This document shows positions 42,612 to 52,212 of a stretch of 64,000 bases of DNA, one piece after another. Under the pieces are notes generated by a model. It did not search any database. It was not told the DNA's origin and saw only the letters and a list, made by a program, of their open reading frames with translations. The stretch is from Kribbella sp. VKM Ac-2568 (GTDB lineage: Bacteria; Actinomycetota; Actinomycetes; Propionibacteriales; Kribbellaceae), in NCBI RefSeq assembly GCF_004345365.1, contig NZ_SLVF01000002.1, forward strand, positions 62,001 to 126,000. Reading direction: 5' to 3'. Position numbers and translations under genes: made by a program. The stretch's first letter is position 1. Each line of letters begins with the position of its first letter.

Positions 42612-44170
42612 GCCGCTCCTTCTCCGCTTGCCGTCCGGTCCGACAGGACGTCGTGACCGGTGGCCACGACCTGGTCGAGCAGTTCCTCGATGTCCGTCGC
42701 GGTGGCATTCGGGTTCAGCAGCGTCAACTTCAACGCGACCGCCGCCGGACGGCCGCCGCGGGCCGGCACCTTCGTCCGGCCGATCAGCACCCGTCCCGAC
42801 GTCAGCAACCGGCGCCGGACCTCACCCTGGACAGCGTCGAGCCAGTCATCGGTCAGCTCGGCCGCCGCCGGCTCCCGCCCCGCGACCCGGAACAGCACCG
42901 TGGTCAGGGTCACCGGCGCCAGCAACTCGAGGTTGCTGTCGGCAACGACCCGGGCAGCGGCGGCGTGTGCAAGCTCGTGACAGGTGTCGAGCATCTGGCC
43001 CAGTCCGGCCCGGCCGTATGCGGTCAGCGTGGTGGCGACTTTCACCGCGTCCGGCCGACGGGTCGTCTGCAGGCTGCGGCCGAGCAGCCCGTCCAGTCCG
43101 GAGTCGATGTCGTCGGCGGGGTTCAGGTAGTCCACCGACCGCCCGAAGGAGGCGAACCGGTTCCGGTCGGCGACCAGCAGCATGCTGGTGGCGGCCGGCT
43201 GCCAGCCGATCTTGTGCAGGTCCAGCGTCACCGAGTCCGCGCACGGCAACTCGACGACCAACGGAGCCAGCCGGTCGGAGAACAGGGCGCCGAACCCGTA
43301 CGCCGCGTCCACGTGCACCCAGGCGCCGTACTGCCGCGCGAGCGCCGCGATCCCCTCGATCGGGTCGATCGAGCCGTAGTCCGTCGTACCGGCAGTGGCC
43401 ACCACGGCGATCGGAGTACGGCCGGGCTTGGCGAGCTCGTCGGCGAGCACGTCCAGGCGCATCCGGAAGTCGTCGTCGGAGGCGATCGTGACGGCGGCGT
43501 CCTCCCCCAGGCCGAGCGCGGCACACGCTCGCTGCACGGAGAAGTGGGCCAACTCGGAACAGAACACCACCGGCTTCTGGAGCCCGTGCAGCCCGTGACG
43601 CCGTACGTCGATCCCGACCGCGGCGGCGGCGCTGTCCCGCGCGATCAGCACGGCCAGCAGGTTGGAGATCGAGCCGCCGGGCGTCAGTACTCCGTCGGCG
43701 ACGGAGCCGAAGCCGGCCAGCCTCGCCAAAGACCGCACGACCCACTGCTCGATCGCCAGCGTGGCGGGGCCGGAGTCGTAGGTGTCCATCGAGGCGTTGC
43801 TCGCAGAGGCCAGCGCGTCGGCGTCGACCGCGACCTGGAGGACCGGCGGCTGCAGGTGGGCGGCGGCGTGCGGGTGGCTCAGGTCGATGCCGTACTCGTC
43901 CAGCAGAGTTGCGATCAGGTCGAGCGCCGCGGACTCGCCGATACCGGTGGACGGCACCCGTGCCGCGCCGAGTATCTCCGTAGTCCGCTGCAGCACCGCG
44001 GTCGGCAGCCCGGCCGGCAGCGGGCCACGGTCGCGATCCGCCACCGTCGACGCCAACGGCCAGCGCGGACAGGAGTCCTCCTCGACGAGCCGCTGATCGC
44101 GGCCGAAGGGACTGAGGGAGGCATCGGCAGGCAGAGGGCTAAGCGCAACAAGACGCGCCGGCAGCGGCAT
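42608..44170 (-). CDS. PLP-dependent group II amino acid decarboxylase (lysine or diaminobutyrate)
   Basis: A 520-residue group II decarboxylase. It has LTPGGSISNLLAVLIAR for the phosphate loop, HVDAAYG with Asp288 binding the pyridine nitrogen, and DLHKIGWQP with Lys320 forming the Schiff base. It produces the diamine (cadaverine from lysine, or diaminopropane from diaminobutyrate) used to build the hydroxamate arms. It is the first gene of the operon and starts 25 bp downstream of the iron-box palindromes. The substrate choice cannot be read. Confidence 0.9.
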   Translation of the reverse strand: MPLPARLVALSPLPADASLSPFGRDQRLVEEDSCPRWPLASTVADRDRGPLPAGLPTAVLQRTTEILGAARVPSTGIGESAALDLIATLLDEYGIDLSHPHAAAHLQPPVLQVAVDADALASASNASMDTYDSGPATLAIEQWVVRSLARLAGFGSVADGVLTPGGSISNLLAVLIARDSAAAAVGIDVRRHGLHGLQKPVVFCSELAHFSVQRACAALGLGEDAAVTIASDDDFRMRLDVLADELAKPGRTPIAVVATAGTTDYGSIDPIEGIAALARQYGAWVHVDAAYGFGALFSDRLAPLVVELPCADSVTLDLHKIGWQPAATSMLLVADRNRFASFGRSVDYLNPADDIDSGLDGLLGRSLQTTRRPDAVKVATTLTAYGRAGLGQMLDTCHELAHAAAARVVADSNLELLAPVTLTTVLFRVAGREPAAAELTDDWLDAVQGEVRRRLLTSGRVLIGRTKVPARGGRPAAVALKLTLLNPNATATDIEELLDQVVATGHDVLSDRTASGEGAA

Positions 44171-44194
44171 CCAGTTCTCCTGGGAAAGTTGTTG

Positions 44195-44230
44195 AGTAAG
44201 GCAAGCCTTACTAAGGCAGACCTAACTTAC
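44195..44230 (-). promoter_or_regulatory. Two DtxR/IdeR-type iron boxes
   Basis: AGTAAGGCAAGCCTTACT (44195-44212) is a perfect inverted repeat with an AA centre. Adjoining it, TAAGGCAGACCTAACTTA (44212-44229) matches the DtxR consensus core more loosely. Both resemble TTAGGTTAGSCTAACCTAA. They sit directly upstream of the siderophore operon, so iron-dependent repression by an IdeR/DmdR protein is predicted. Confidence 0.8.
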
Positions 44231-44365
44231 CTGCTCGGCTCCGCTCAGTGTCAACTGCCCCACCGTCTGTCACCACTGTGGTCATCGGCACACCACATTC
44301 AGGCCAGGTTCAGTACGGCGGGCGCAGGGTGAGCGGTGACAACCCCGATGGAAGGATCGCTCATC

Positions 44366-45124
44366 ATGTTCGGCTGGATGGCGAAGGGTGCGGTGGTGAC
44401 GGCGATGGCTGTCGTGGCGAGCTTGTTGCCGGCGGCGGACACGTCCGCACAGGTCGAGTGGGGATGCCGGTTGCCGGTGTTCGGTCCGGGCAACCAGTAC
44501 CACCCCCGGATCAGGCCGAAGGACTTCAGCCCGAACGTGACGAATGCCTGGTTCCCGCTCCAGGTCGGGCGGACGCTGGTCTCCACCGGTGTCAAGGATG
44601 GCCGGAAGGCGTTGAACCTGGTCGTCACGACCTCGCGGACCAGGATGGTCGACGGTGTCCGGACCCGCGTCGTCGAGGACCGCCTGTACCTGAACAACGT
44701 GCTGCAAGAACGCACCAGCGACTACTACGCCCAGGACCGCTGCGGCAACGTCTGGTACTTCGGCGAGGACACCGCCGAGCTCGACAGCCGCGGCCGGGTC
44801 GTCAGCAGGGAGGGGTCGTTCCATGCCGGCGTGAACGGCGCGCAGCCGGGTGTGTTCATGCAGGCCCATCCACAAATCGGCCGGAAGTTCCGCCAGGAGT
44901 GGTCCCCGGGGCACGCCGAGGACGTGTTCTGGGTCATCGGCCGCAACGCATCCGTCACGGTTCCGTTCGGCACCTTCCGGCACGCGCTGCGGACCGCCGA
45001 GACCACCGCCCTCGAGCCAGACGTGCTGGACAACAAGTACTACGTCAGGGGCATCGGCCAGGTGGCTGAGCTGTCCATGTCGGGACCGCCGGAATCCCTG
45101 CGGCTGGTGGAGATCATTTCCTAG
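44366..45124 (+). CDS. Secreted protein of unknown function
   Basis: A 252-residue protein. Residues 1-30 are a signal peptide (MFGWMAKGAVVTAMAVVASLLPAADTSAQ) followed by a beta-rich domain with RPKDFSPNVTNAWFPLQVG, DYYAQDRCGNVWYFGEDTAEL and IGRNASVTVPFGTFRHALR. No active-site motif is evident. Similar secreted proteins occur in actinobacteria without a known role. Upstream ATG 44348 and GTG 44336 are alternatives; 44366 gives the cleanest signal sequence. Its stop codon overlaps the stop of the convergent serine hydrolase gene (45121-45124). Confidence 0.7.
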   Translation: MFGWMAKGAVVTAMAVVASLLPAADTSAQVEWGCRLPVFGPGNQYHPRIRPKDFSPNVTNAWFPLQVGRTLVSTGVKDGRKALNLVVTTSRTRMVDGVRTRVVEDRLYLNNVLQERTSDYYAQDRCGNVWYFGEDTAELDSRGRVVSREGSFHAGVNGAQPGVFMQAHPQIGRKFRQEWSPGHAEDVFWVIGRNASVTVPFGTFRHALRTAETTALEPDVLDNKYYVRGIGQVAELSMSGPPESLRLVEIIS

Positions 45125-46419
45125 GCGCCGTACGGCGTCCTGGTGAGGACGAAGGTCGCGAGGTTGAGGTGGCTGACGGTGTCGCCGTCGCGGACCACGC
45201 GGAGCTTCTCGCCGGCGAAGTACCCGTCGCGACCGCGGTACAGGTCGGGGCCGAGCGGCGAGAAGCGGGAGGTCAGCGCGCCGGAGAGTTGGAGGATGCC
45301 GGCGGTCACGCTCATGGTCACCGGGGTGTTCCCCCAGTACCAATGCCCCAGCAACTCCTCGCCCTGCGACAGCTCCGGCTCCGGGATCCATTCCGCCGGC
45401 AGCACGGGCTCGTACGACGCGACGATGCGCAGCAGATCCAGCGGCACCGAGGCACAACGCCCGAACGTGCCGTTCCCGAGGGTGACAGCGCCGATCCGGC
45501 GGACCCGGTCCACGAACAGCCCGGCCATGAACCCGGGCATCGACCCGGTATGGCCGATGAAGAGGTTCGGGTCGTCCGCGTGCAGCCGAAGACCCAGCCC
45601 GTACGACGCGGCGAGGCCCTCGCGGGGATCCGAGGCGGTAGGCGACGCCATCTCCTCGATGGTGTCGCGGCTGAGTACTTCGTACCCCGGGTCGATCCAG
45701 AACTCCGCATACCGGGCGAGATCCTCGATCGTGCTCCAGAGCTGACCCGCCGGGGCCATCGCACCCGCGTCGTGAGCGGGTTCCTCCGAGAGCCGCCCGC
45801 TGAAGGGATGCACCGAGAACCCCTGGGCGGCAGGCGCCAGCGGGAAGTACGACGTACGGCGCATCTCGAGCGGGTTCAGGATCCGCTCGGTGACCAGCTC
45901 CATCCACGACGCACCGCGCAGCCGGGAGGCGATCTCGCCGAGCAGGGCGTAGCCGAGGTTCGAGTAGTGGTAGCGGCGATCGGGACGGCCCGCCGCCTGG
46001 GACTCGTCCATCGTCGCGGTCAACGTGTCGAACGAAACGCCCGGGTTGCGCTCCCACCAGTCGCCCTCGGGTTCGGCGTTCATGCCGCCCGAGTGCGAGA
46101 GCAGGTGCCGCAGCGTGAGATCACCGAACGCGATCCCGGGAAGGTGCTTGCCCACGGCATCGTTCAGCGCGAGCAATCCGTCGTCGCGGCACTGCATGAT
46201 CAGCACCGCGGTCAGCGTCTTCGTGATCGACCCGATCCGGTACTGCACGTCCGGCCCGGGCTCGAGCCCACCCGCATCGGCGAACCGCCCGCGCGACCCG
46301 GTCCAGACCAGCTCGCCGTCCCGGACCACCCCGGCACTGATCGACGGCAACTTCCACTCACTCTGGGCCGCTGCCACCTCGGCGTACAAGGTGGCAGCGG
46401 TGTCAGAACGCAGGGTCAC
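45121..46419 (-). CDS. Serine hydrolase, class C beta-lactamase / D-alanyl-D-alanine peptidase fold
   Basis: A 432-residue protein of the AmpC/EstB-like serine hydrolase family. The nucleophile motif is SITK (S-x-x-K) in [15 protein letters not shown], the second motif is YSN in [13 protein letters not shown], and the third is HTG in [12 protein letters not shown]-terminal beta-barrel-like domain of about 90 residues follows. There is no signal peptide, so it is likely cytoplasmic and acts on esters, peptides or cell-wall fragments. It starts with GTG at 46419, overlapping the gcvP stop by 4 bp, so it is read with gcvP. Confidence 0.88.
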   Translation of the reverse strand: MTLRSDTAATLYAEVAAAQSEWKLPSISAGVVRDGELVWTGSRGRFADAGGLEPGPDVQYRIGSITKTLTAVLIMQCRDDGLLALNDAVGKHLPGIAFGDLTLRHLLSHSGGMNAEPEGDWWERNPGVSFDTLTATMDESQAAGRPDRRYHYSNLGYALLGEIASRLRGASWMELVTERILNPLEMRRTSYFPLAPAAQGFSVHPFSGRLSEEPAHDAGAMAPAGQLWSTIEDLARYAEFWIDPGYEVLSRDTIEEMASPTASDPREGLAASYGLGLRLHADDPNLFIGHTGSMPGFMAGLFVDRVRRIGAVTLGNGTFGRCASVPLDLLRIVASYEPVLPAEWIPEPELSQGEELLGHWYWGNTPVTMSVTAGILQLSGALTSRFSPLGPDLYRGRDGYFAGEKLRVVRDGDTVSHLNLATFVLTRTPYGA

Positions 46420-49268
46420 TCAAAGGCCTCCGGGGAAGGGCAGGAGCAGATCAGGTTGCGGTCGCCGTACGCGCCGTCGATGCGGCGGACCGGCGGCCAG
46501 TACTTCGTGGTCCGGTCGACGGACTGCGGGAACGCCGCCTCCTCGCGGGTGTAGGCGTGCTCCCACTTGTCGTTGATCACCGAGGACGCCGTGTGCGGCG
46601 CGTTCACCAGCGGGTTGTCGCCGGCCGGCCACTCCCCCGCCGCGACCCGGTCGATCTCGTGCTTGATCGCGATCATCGCGTCGCAGAAGCGATCCAGTTC
46701 CCCTAGATCTTCTGATTCCGTCGGCTCGACCATCAGCGTGCCCGGCACCGGGAACGACATCGTCGGCGCGTGGAACCCGTAGTCGATCAGCCGCTTCGCG
46801 ACGTCGTCGACGGTGACACCGGTCTCCTTCGTCATCGGCCGCAGGTCGAGGATGCACTCGTGCGCGACCAGCCCGTTCTCGCCCGTGTAGAGCACCGGGA
46901 ACGCGTTCTCGAGCCGCTTGGCCACGTAGTTGGCCGTCAGTACAGCGGCCTTGGTGGCCGAGGTCAGCCCTTCGGCCCCCATCATCCGGATGTACGCCCA
47001 GGAGATGGCCAGTACGCCGGCCGAGCCGAACGGCGCGGCGGAGATCGGACCGACACCGGAGTCCGGACCGGCCTGGTCCAGCAGTGGGTGGTTCGGCAGG
47101 TACGGCGCGAGGTGCTCCGCGACCGCGACCGGACCGACGCCGGGGCCACCGCCACCGTGCGGGATGCAGAACGTCTTGTGCAGGTTCAGGTGGCTCACGT
47201 CGCCGCCGAACTCGCCCGGCTTCGCGAGGCCGAGCAGGGCGTTCAGGTTCGCGCCGTCGACGTACACCTGGCCGCCGTTGTCGTGGACGATCCGGCAGAC
47301 CTCGGTCACGCTCTCCTCGTACACGCCGTGCGTGGACGGGTAGGTGATCATGATCGCCGCGAGCTTGTCGGCGTGCTCCGCCGCCTTCGCCCGCAGGTCC
47401 TCCAGGTCGATCGTGCCGTCGTCGTTGCCCTTGACGACGACCACCTTCATGCCGGCCATCACCGCGGAGGCGGCGTTGGTGCCGTGCGCGCTCGCGGGGA
47501 TCAGGCAGACGTTGCGGTCCTCGTTGCCCTGGGCGCGGTGGTAGCCGCGGATCGCGAGCAGCCCGGCGAGCTCGCCCTGCGACCCCGCGTTCGGCTGGAT
47601 CGACACCTTCGCATAACCGGTCACCTCGGCCAGCCAGCGCTCCAGCTGACCGATCAGCTTCACGTACCCGGCGGCGTCCTCGATCGGCGCGAACGGGTGC
47701 ACGTCGGCGAACTCGGGCCAGGTGACCGCTGCCATCTCGGTGGTCGCGTTCAGCTTCATCGTGCAGGAGCCGAGCGGGATCATGCCGCGGTCCAGCGCGT
47801 AGTCGTAGTCGGACAGCTTGCGCAGGTACCGCAGCATCGCCGTCTCGGACCGGTGCGTGTTGAACACCGGGTGCGTCAGGTACTCCGTGGTCCGGGCCAC
47901 CTCGGCGGCCAGACCAGCGCCGCTCAGCGATACGTCGTACCGGACGCCGAAGGCGCGGCAGACCCGGCCGAGCGCGGTGGCGTCGGTCTTCTCGTCGCAG
48001 GAGATGCCGACGTGGTCCGCGTCCACCTGACGCAGCCAGATGCCGGTCTGGCGAGCCGCGTCCACGACGTCCGCCGCGCGACCGGGGACCCGGGCGAGCA
48101 CCGTGTCGAAGAACTGCTCGTGGACGACCTCGACCCCGCCTGCGCGCAGCGACGCGGCGAGGCTGTCGGCGTGCTTGTGCACACGCTGCGCGATCGCCTC
48201 CAGCCCGTCCGGGCCGTGGTAGACCGCGTACATCGAGGCGACCACGGCGAGCAGGACCTGCGCGGTACAGATGTTCGAGGTCGCCTTCTCGCGACGGATG
48301 TGCTGCTCGCGCGTCTGCAGTGCCAGCCGGTACGCCGGGGCGCCGTCCGCGTCGACCGAGACGCCGACCAGGCGGCCGGGCAGGGAGCGCTCGAGACCCG
48401 CCCGGACCGACATGAAGCCGGCGTGCGGACCGCCGTAGAACAGCGGCACGCCGAAGCGCTGGGACGAGCCGATCACGATGTCCGCCCCGGCCTCCCCCGG
48501 TGCCTCCAGCAGCGTCAGCGCGAGGAGGTCGGACGCGACGGCGACCAGCGCCTCCCGCTCGTGCGCGGCGGCGACCAGCGGCTTCAGATCCCGTACGACG
48601 CCGCCGGAGCCCGGGTACTGCACCAGGAAGCCGAAGAAGTCACCCTCGGGCAGGCCGTCGGTGGTGTCAGCGACCACGACCTCGATGCCGAGCGCCTCCG
48701 CCCGGGTCTGGACGACGGCGATCGTCTGCGCGAAGCAGTCGGCGTCGACCAGGAAGCGGTTGCTCTTGCTCTTGCGGTTGGACCGGTGCGCCAGCGTCAT
48801 CGCCTCGGCGGCGGCGGTGCCCTCGTCCAGCAGCGACGCGTTCGCGGTCGGCAGACCGGTCAGGTCGGACACCACGGTCTGGAAGTTCAGCAGCGCCTCG
48901 AGCCGGCCCTGCGAGATCTCGGGCTGGTACGGCGTGTAGGCCGTGTACCAGGCGGGGTTCTCCACCAGCCGGCGGACGATCACCGACGGGGTGAAGGTGC
49001 CGTAGTACCCCTGGCCGATCATGGAGGTGGCCACGTTGTTACGCGCGGCGAGCTGCCTCAGCTCGGTCAGGGCGTCCACCTCGGAGGCAGGTTCCGGCAG
49101 CCGGAGCGCCTCGGTGGAGCGGATCGACGCGGGCACGGCGGCATCCACCAGCGCGTCGACATCGGCGTACCCGAGGGTCTGGACCATCCGCGCGATCTCG
49201 TCCTGACGCGGACCGATGTGCCGGTCGGAGAACGCTGCCGAGATCTTCGGGGATTCATGCACAGTCAT
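46416..49268 (-). CDS. gcvP: Glycine dehydrogenase (decarboxylating), P-protein of the glycine cleavage system
   Basis: A 950-residue full-length P-protein. The N-terminus is [19 protein letters not shown], the middle holds [20 protein letters not shown], and the PLP lysine is Lys698 in [17 protein letters not shown]. It decarboxylates glycine and transfers the aminomethyl group to the lipoyl arm of GcvH, which is encoded in the same block at 52863. Its leader carries a glycine riboswitch, so its level follows the glycine concentration. gcvT is not in the window. Synteny with Rv1832 (gcvB). Confidence 0.97.
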   Translation of the reverse strand: MTVHESPKISAAFSDRHIGPRQDEIARMVQTLGYADVDALVDAAVPASIRSTEALRLPEPASEVDALTELRQLAARNNVATSMIGQGYYGTFTPSVIVRRLVENPAWYTAYTPYQPEISQGRLEALLNFQTVVSDLTGLPTANASLLDEGTAAAEAMTLAHRSNRKSKSNRFLVDADCFAQTIAVVQTRAEALGIEVVVADTTDGLPEGDFFGFLVQYPGSGGVVRDLKPLVAAAHEREALVAVASDLLALTLLEAPGEAGADIVIGSSQRFGVPLFYGGPHAGFMSVRAGLERSLPGRLVGVSVDADGAPAYRLALQTREQHIRREKATSNICTAQVLLAVVASMYAVYHGPDGLEAIAQRVHKHADSLAASLRAGGVEVVHEQFFDTVLARVPGRAADVVDAARQTGIWLRQVDADHVGISCDEKTDATALGRVCRAFGVRYDVSLSGAGLAAEVARTTEYLTHPVFNTHRSETAMLRYLRKLSDYDYALDRGMIPLGSCTMKLNATTEMAAVTWPEFADVHPFAPIEDAAGYVKLIGQLERWLAEVTGYAKVSIQPNAGSQGELAGLLAIRGYHRAQGNEDRNVCLIPASAHGTNAASAVMAGMKVVVVKGNDDGTIDLEDLRAKAAEHADKLAAIMITYPSTHGVYEESVTEVCRIVHDNGGQVYVDGANLNALLGLAKPGEFGGDVSHLNLHKTFCIPHGGGGPGVGPVAVAEHLAPYLPNHPLLDQAGPDSGVGPISAAPFGSAGVLAISWAYIRMMGAEGLTSATKAAVLTANYVAKRLENAFPVLYTGENGLVAHECILDLRPMTKETGVTVDDVAKRLIDYGFHAPTMSFPVPGTLMVEPTESEDLGELDRFCDAMIAIKHEIDRVAAGEWPAGDNPLVNAPHTASSVINDKWEHAYTREEAAFPQSVDRTTKYWPPVRRIDGAYGDRNLICSCPSPEAFE

Positions 49269-49326
49269 CTGAGAGGCTCCGTTGCTGACTATTGCCGGTG
49301 GCCTCCCCCTCTGTCACGCATGCACG

Positions 49327-49441
49327 CTCCAGAGTCGCCTGTGGCACCCGGTCCATGGGCCTGAGAGGTTCCGGGGAGGAATTGCCCCTTCGGCGCCCAG
49401 CTGCCGTGCCCGTGAAGGACGCGATCTGCTGGGACTCTCCC
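49327..49441 (-). promoter_or_regulatory. Glycine riboswitch (single aptamer)
   Basis: Read on the minus strand, the leader contains GGGAGAGTCCC, then CCGAAGGGGCAA, then GGAACCTCTCAGG and finally CGACTCTGGAG. These are the conserved elements of the glycine riboswitch aptamer, in order. It sits 59 bp before the gcvP start with no second aptamer upstream. Binding of glycine should allow gcvP expression. Confidence 0.9.
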
Positions 49442-49467
49442 GAGTGCTGTGTACGGCGTCTCTGAGG

Positions 49468-49830
49468 TTACCAGGAACCCTCGAAAAGTTCGGGCAGCAG
49501 TCGCCCGGCAGCCGGCCGCGCGGCGTCCGCCTGCTGCTCGGTGGCGTACGTCATCGGCCAGCGGACCCGCGTGCCGACGTCCGCCCAGCCGCCGACCGCG
49601 GCCAGGAACTTGTCCAGCGCCGGGTTGGACAGACCTGCGCTCTGCAGCGGCGCGATGTGCTCCGCGAAGAATTCCCCGATCCGCCGCTCCAGGTCGAGCG
49701 CAGCCGCGGGATCCTTCAAGATCTGCTCGTACCACCGGACGGCACCGGCGGGCGACAGAGCAGCGATATTCGAGTAACTGCCATGCGCTCCCAGCCTGGT
49801 CATGCTCGCCAGGAAGTGCCCCCCACACAC
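49468..49830 (-). pseudogene. C-terminal remnant of a DapA/DHDPS-family lyase
   Basis: The open frame gives about 120 residues ending in SW. GAHGSYSNIAALSPAGAVRWYEQ matches the late part of dihydrodipicolinate-synthase-family enzymes, followed by HIAPLQSAGLSNPALDKFLAAVGG. The TIM-barrel core with the Schiff-base lysine and the N-terminus are absent. The 5' boundary is uncertain. It lies between gcvP's riboswitch and the MerR gene and breaks the synteny there. Confidence 0.6.
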
Positions 49831-49875
49831 CGCGGAGATCTACCGAGGTGAGTGGCGCACTGAGTTTGGTCGGGG

Positions 49876-50493
49876 TCAGCCGGTCATGCGGGCGCGACGG
49901 CGGGCGGCGAGCTCGTCGCCGGCGTGGCCGTCGGAGTTGTCGGCGTGCGCGTCGAGACGCTCCGTCGGCAGCTCGGACAGCGATCCCTCGACCTCGCGCC
50001 AGACACCGCCGAGGGCGATACCGAAGACCCCTTGCCCGCCGGCCAGCAGATCGATCACCTCGTCGGGCGAAGTGCACATGTAGACCGACGCGCCGTCGCT
50101 CATCAGCGTGATCTGGGTCAGGTCATCGATTCCACGCTTGCTCAGGTGGGCGATCGCGCTGCGGATCTGCTGCAGCGAGATACCCGCGTCGAGCAGGCGC
50201 TTGATCACTTTCAGCAACAGCACGTCGCGGAAGCCGTACAACCGCTGGGTGCCGGAGCCGGTGGCCGGGCGCACGGATGGCGAAACCAGTCCGGTGCGAG
50301 CCCAGTAGTCGAGCTGACGGTAGGTGATACCGGCCGCGGCACACGCGGTCGGGCCGCGGAAACCGACGTCGTCGGGCATCGGCGACAGGTCGTCGTCGAA
50401 GAGCAGACCCTGGACGCCGGCGGTGGCTGCCGCCTCGGCATGTGCTTCGGACGTCGACTGCGCCGTCAGATCAGTGTCGCCGGTGCGTGTCAC
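49876..50493 (-). CDS. MerR-family transcriptional regulator, Rv1830 (ResR/McdR)-like
   Basis: A 205-residue MerR-type regulator. The HTH is AACAAAGITYRQLDYWARTGLVSPSVRPATGSGTQRLY, a MerR winged helix with Y-R-x-L-x-Y-W. A dimerisation helix follows and then a unique C-terminal domain (GASVYMCTSPDEVIDLLAGGQ). Position within the conserved block matches Rv1830, linked in mycobacteria to growth and drug-recovery control. It may repress or activate genes of the block; palindromes lie just upstream of its start. Confidence 0.88.
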   Translation of the reverse strand: MTRTGDTDLTAQSTSEAHAEAAATAGVQGLLFDDDLSPMPDDVGFRGPTACAAAGITYRQLDYWARTGLVSPSVRPATGSGTQRLYGFRDVLLLKVIKRLLDAGISLQQIRSAIAHLSKRGIDDLTQITLMSDGASVYMCTSPDEVIDLLAGGQGVFGIALGGVWREVEGSLSELPTERLDAHADNSDGHAGDELAARRRARMTG

Positions 50494-50521
50494 GCCTGAG
50501 CCTCCCTGGGTACCGACTGGA

Positions 50522-50560
50522 ACGGATCACATCCGTGGAGTTACAAGACCCCACAACTCC
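50522..50560 (-). promoter_or_regulatory. Two palindromes upstream of the MerR gene, candidate operators
   Basis: ACGGATCACATCCGT (50522-50536, 6-bp arms, 3-nt centre) is followed by GGAGTT...AACTCC (50537-50560, 6-bp arms, 12-nt spacer). They lie 29-67 bp before the MerR start. Autoregulation is plausible. The remaining part of the 301-bp gap to 50794 has no gene. Confidence 0.45.
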
Positions 50561-50794
50561 TTCAAGGTAAGCCGCCGACCAGACCCGGTCAACGACAACC
50601 GCCCCGAGCCGGACGCGTGTCGCGCCCCCAACTCGAATCGTTACCTGTCCGACCTTGTACCAGCCCACCTCGAATACATCGTACGGCGAGCCCGCATCGC
50701 ACCCTCGTACGTCGGCCGCTCGACCCAGGACGCGACTCTTCCGTCGCCCAGGCAGCCGATGTCAGTCGACTGCGGACGGCAACCAGGGAGGTAC

Positions 50795-51286
50795 TCAGCT
50801 CTTGTCGAAGTCCTCAGGTGTGACGTGGTCGAGGAACTCGCGGAAGCGTTCTACTTCTTCCTCTTCGACTACCTCGTCGTCGTCGGTCTCGCTGTCCGGG
50901 ACCGGGATGCCGGCCTCGGCCAGGATCTCTTCGGTGCAGAAGACCGGGGTACCGGTACGCAGCGCGAGGGCGATCGAGTCCGACGGGCGGGCGGAGATCT
51001 CGGTCTTGTCGTCGAAGACCAGGATCGCCTCGAAGACGCCGTCGGTCAGGTTCACGATCCGGACCTGGCTGAGGGTGTGGCCGAGCACCCGGATCGTCTC
51101 GGCGAACAGGTCGTGGGTCAGCGGGCGGGGTGGTTCCATCCCCTGCTGGGCGAAGGCGATCGCACTCGCCTCGGCCGCACCGATCCAGATCGGCAGGTAC
51201 CGCTCGCCGCCGACCTCCCGGAGCAGCACGATCGGCTGACTCGAGGGCATCTCAACCCGGACTCCGACCACGTCGACTTCGCGCAC
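50795..51286 (-). CDS. DUF151 / bifunctional nuclease-fold protein
   Basis: A 163-residue protein of the bifunctional nuclease (DUF151, BFN) family. Conserved segments: GERYLPIWIGAAEASAIAFAQQG, TDGVFEAILVFDDK and RPSDSIALALRTGTPVFC. The C-terminus is acidic (DSETDDDEVVEEEEVERF). The family has nuclease activity in plants and is an uncharacterised single gene in actinobacteria, matching Rv1829. GTG start at 51286. Confidence 0.92.
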   Translation of the reverse strand: MREVDVVGVRVEMPSSQPIVLLREVGGERYLPIWIGAAEASAIAFAQQGMEPPRPLTHDLFAETIRVLGHTLSQVRIVNLTDGVFEAILVFDDKTEISARPSDSIALALRTGTPVFCTEEILAEAGIPVPDSETDDDEVVEEEEVERFREFLDHVTPEDFDKS

Positions 51287-51397
51287 ACCTTCAGCCTACT
51301 CTGCGGGCCAGCCCCGGGCTGGCCCCCCAGCCAAGTCCCCGCCACCACAGGTCGAGAGCACCCGCGCAAGTACCCCGGACCACGAGCCGATGCGCCC

Positions 51398-51459
51398 CGG
51401 AGTACTGGCGCGGCGCTCACCGGAGCACGGGCGCGGCGCTCACCGGAGTACGGAGTGCG
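51398..51459. repeat. 23-bp tandem repeat, two full copies and a partial third
   Basis: CGGAGTACTGGCGCGGCGCTCAC (51398-51420) is followed by CGGAGCACGGGCGCGGCGCTCAC (51421-51443) and CGGAGTACGGAGTGCG (51444-51459), between the DUF151 and ftsR-like genes. There is no gene in 51287-51480. Confidence 0.75.
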
Positions 51460-51480
51460 AACGCAGGGACGGAGTGCGGA

Positions 51481-52212
51481 TCAGCGGGTGAGGCGGGAGC
51501 GGACCAGGGCGGCGTGCAGGCGGACGGCCAGCGCGGCGAGCTCCAGGGTCTTGTCGTCGCGGCGCGGCTGGACCACCTGCTCGATCAGGCCCACCTCCCG
51601 ATCCGCGGCGGCTCGGAACGGCCGCAGGTGCCGCGGTTCCACCCCGTACTGCGCGAACTCGGCGGCCGCCTTCGCGATCAGGATCGCGTCGCCGTCGTAG
51701 TGGTTGCCCCGGGCCACCACCAGGTTGTGACTCTCCAACTGCTCGAGCAGTTCGGCGCTGATGTCCGCCGCCGCGCGCAACTCTTCGCGGGTGAGCTTCA
51801 GCTCGGTGCCATAGGTGGAGAAGTCCTCGGCGTCCGGCAGCCCGGCCGGTTGTGGCAGGTGCTCGGGCGCTGCGGGCCGTCCGCCCGGAGCGGGGGGACG
51901 GAGGCCGCGGTCCATCGCGCCCAGGTGTTCCTTGATCACCTTCAACGGAAGGTACTGGTCGCGCTGGGCGGTCAGGACGTAGCGCAGCCGCCCGAGGTCG
52001 GCGGCGCTGAACTTGCGGTAGCCGGACGCGGTCCGCGCCGGCGTCACCAGCCCCTCCGCCTCCAGGAAGCGGATCTTGGAGATGGTGACGTCGGCGAACT
52101 CGGTCTGCAGCAGCTGCAGCACCTCGCCGATGCTCCACCCCCCGACCGATGAGCCCCCGACCGATGAGCCCTCGATCGGTGAGTCGCCGACCGTTGCGTC
52201 AGGCTTGGCCAC
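51481..52212 (-). CDS. ftsR: MerR-family regulator, FtsR-like
   Basis: A 243-residue MerR-type regulator. The HTH is WSIGEVLQLLQTEFADVTISKIRFLEAEGLVTPARTASGYRKFS, then a long linker helix and a C-terminal domain. It matches Rv1828 / Corynebacterium FtsR by position and by the unusual split of the HTH. FtsR activates ftsZ in Corynebacterium. Its GTG (52212) lies 14 bp inside the end of the FHA gene, so the two are coupled. The N-terminus carries two GSSVGG repeats. Confidence 0.85.
   Translation of the reverse strand: MAKPDATVGDSPIEGSSVGGSSVGGWSIGEVLQLLQTEFADVTISKIRFLEAEGLVTPARTASGYRKFSAADLGRLRYVLTAQRDQYLPLKVIKEHLGAMDRGLRPPAPGGRPAAPEHLPQPAGLPDAEDFSTYGTELKLTREELRAAADISAELLEQLESHNLVVARGNHYDGDAILIAKAAAEFAQYGVEPRHLRPFRAAADREVGLIEQVVQPRRDDKTLELAALAVRLHAALVRSRLTR

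Noticed and set aside
46770..49364. An 864-codon plus-strand open frame
   Set aside because: Antisense to gcvP, rich in Arg, Gly and His, with no motif.
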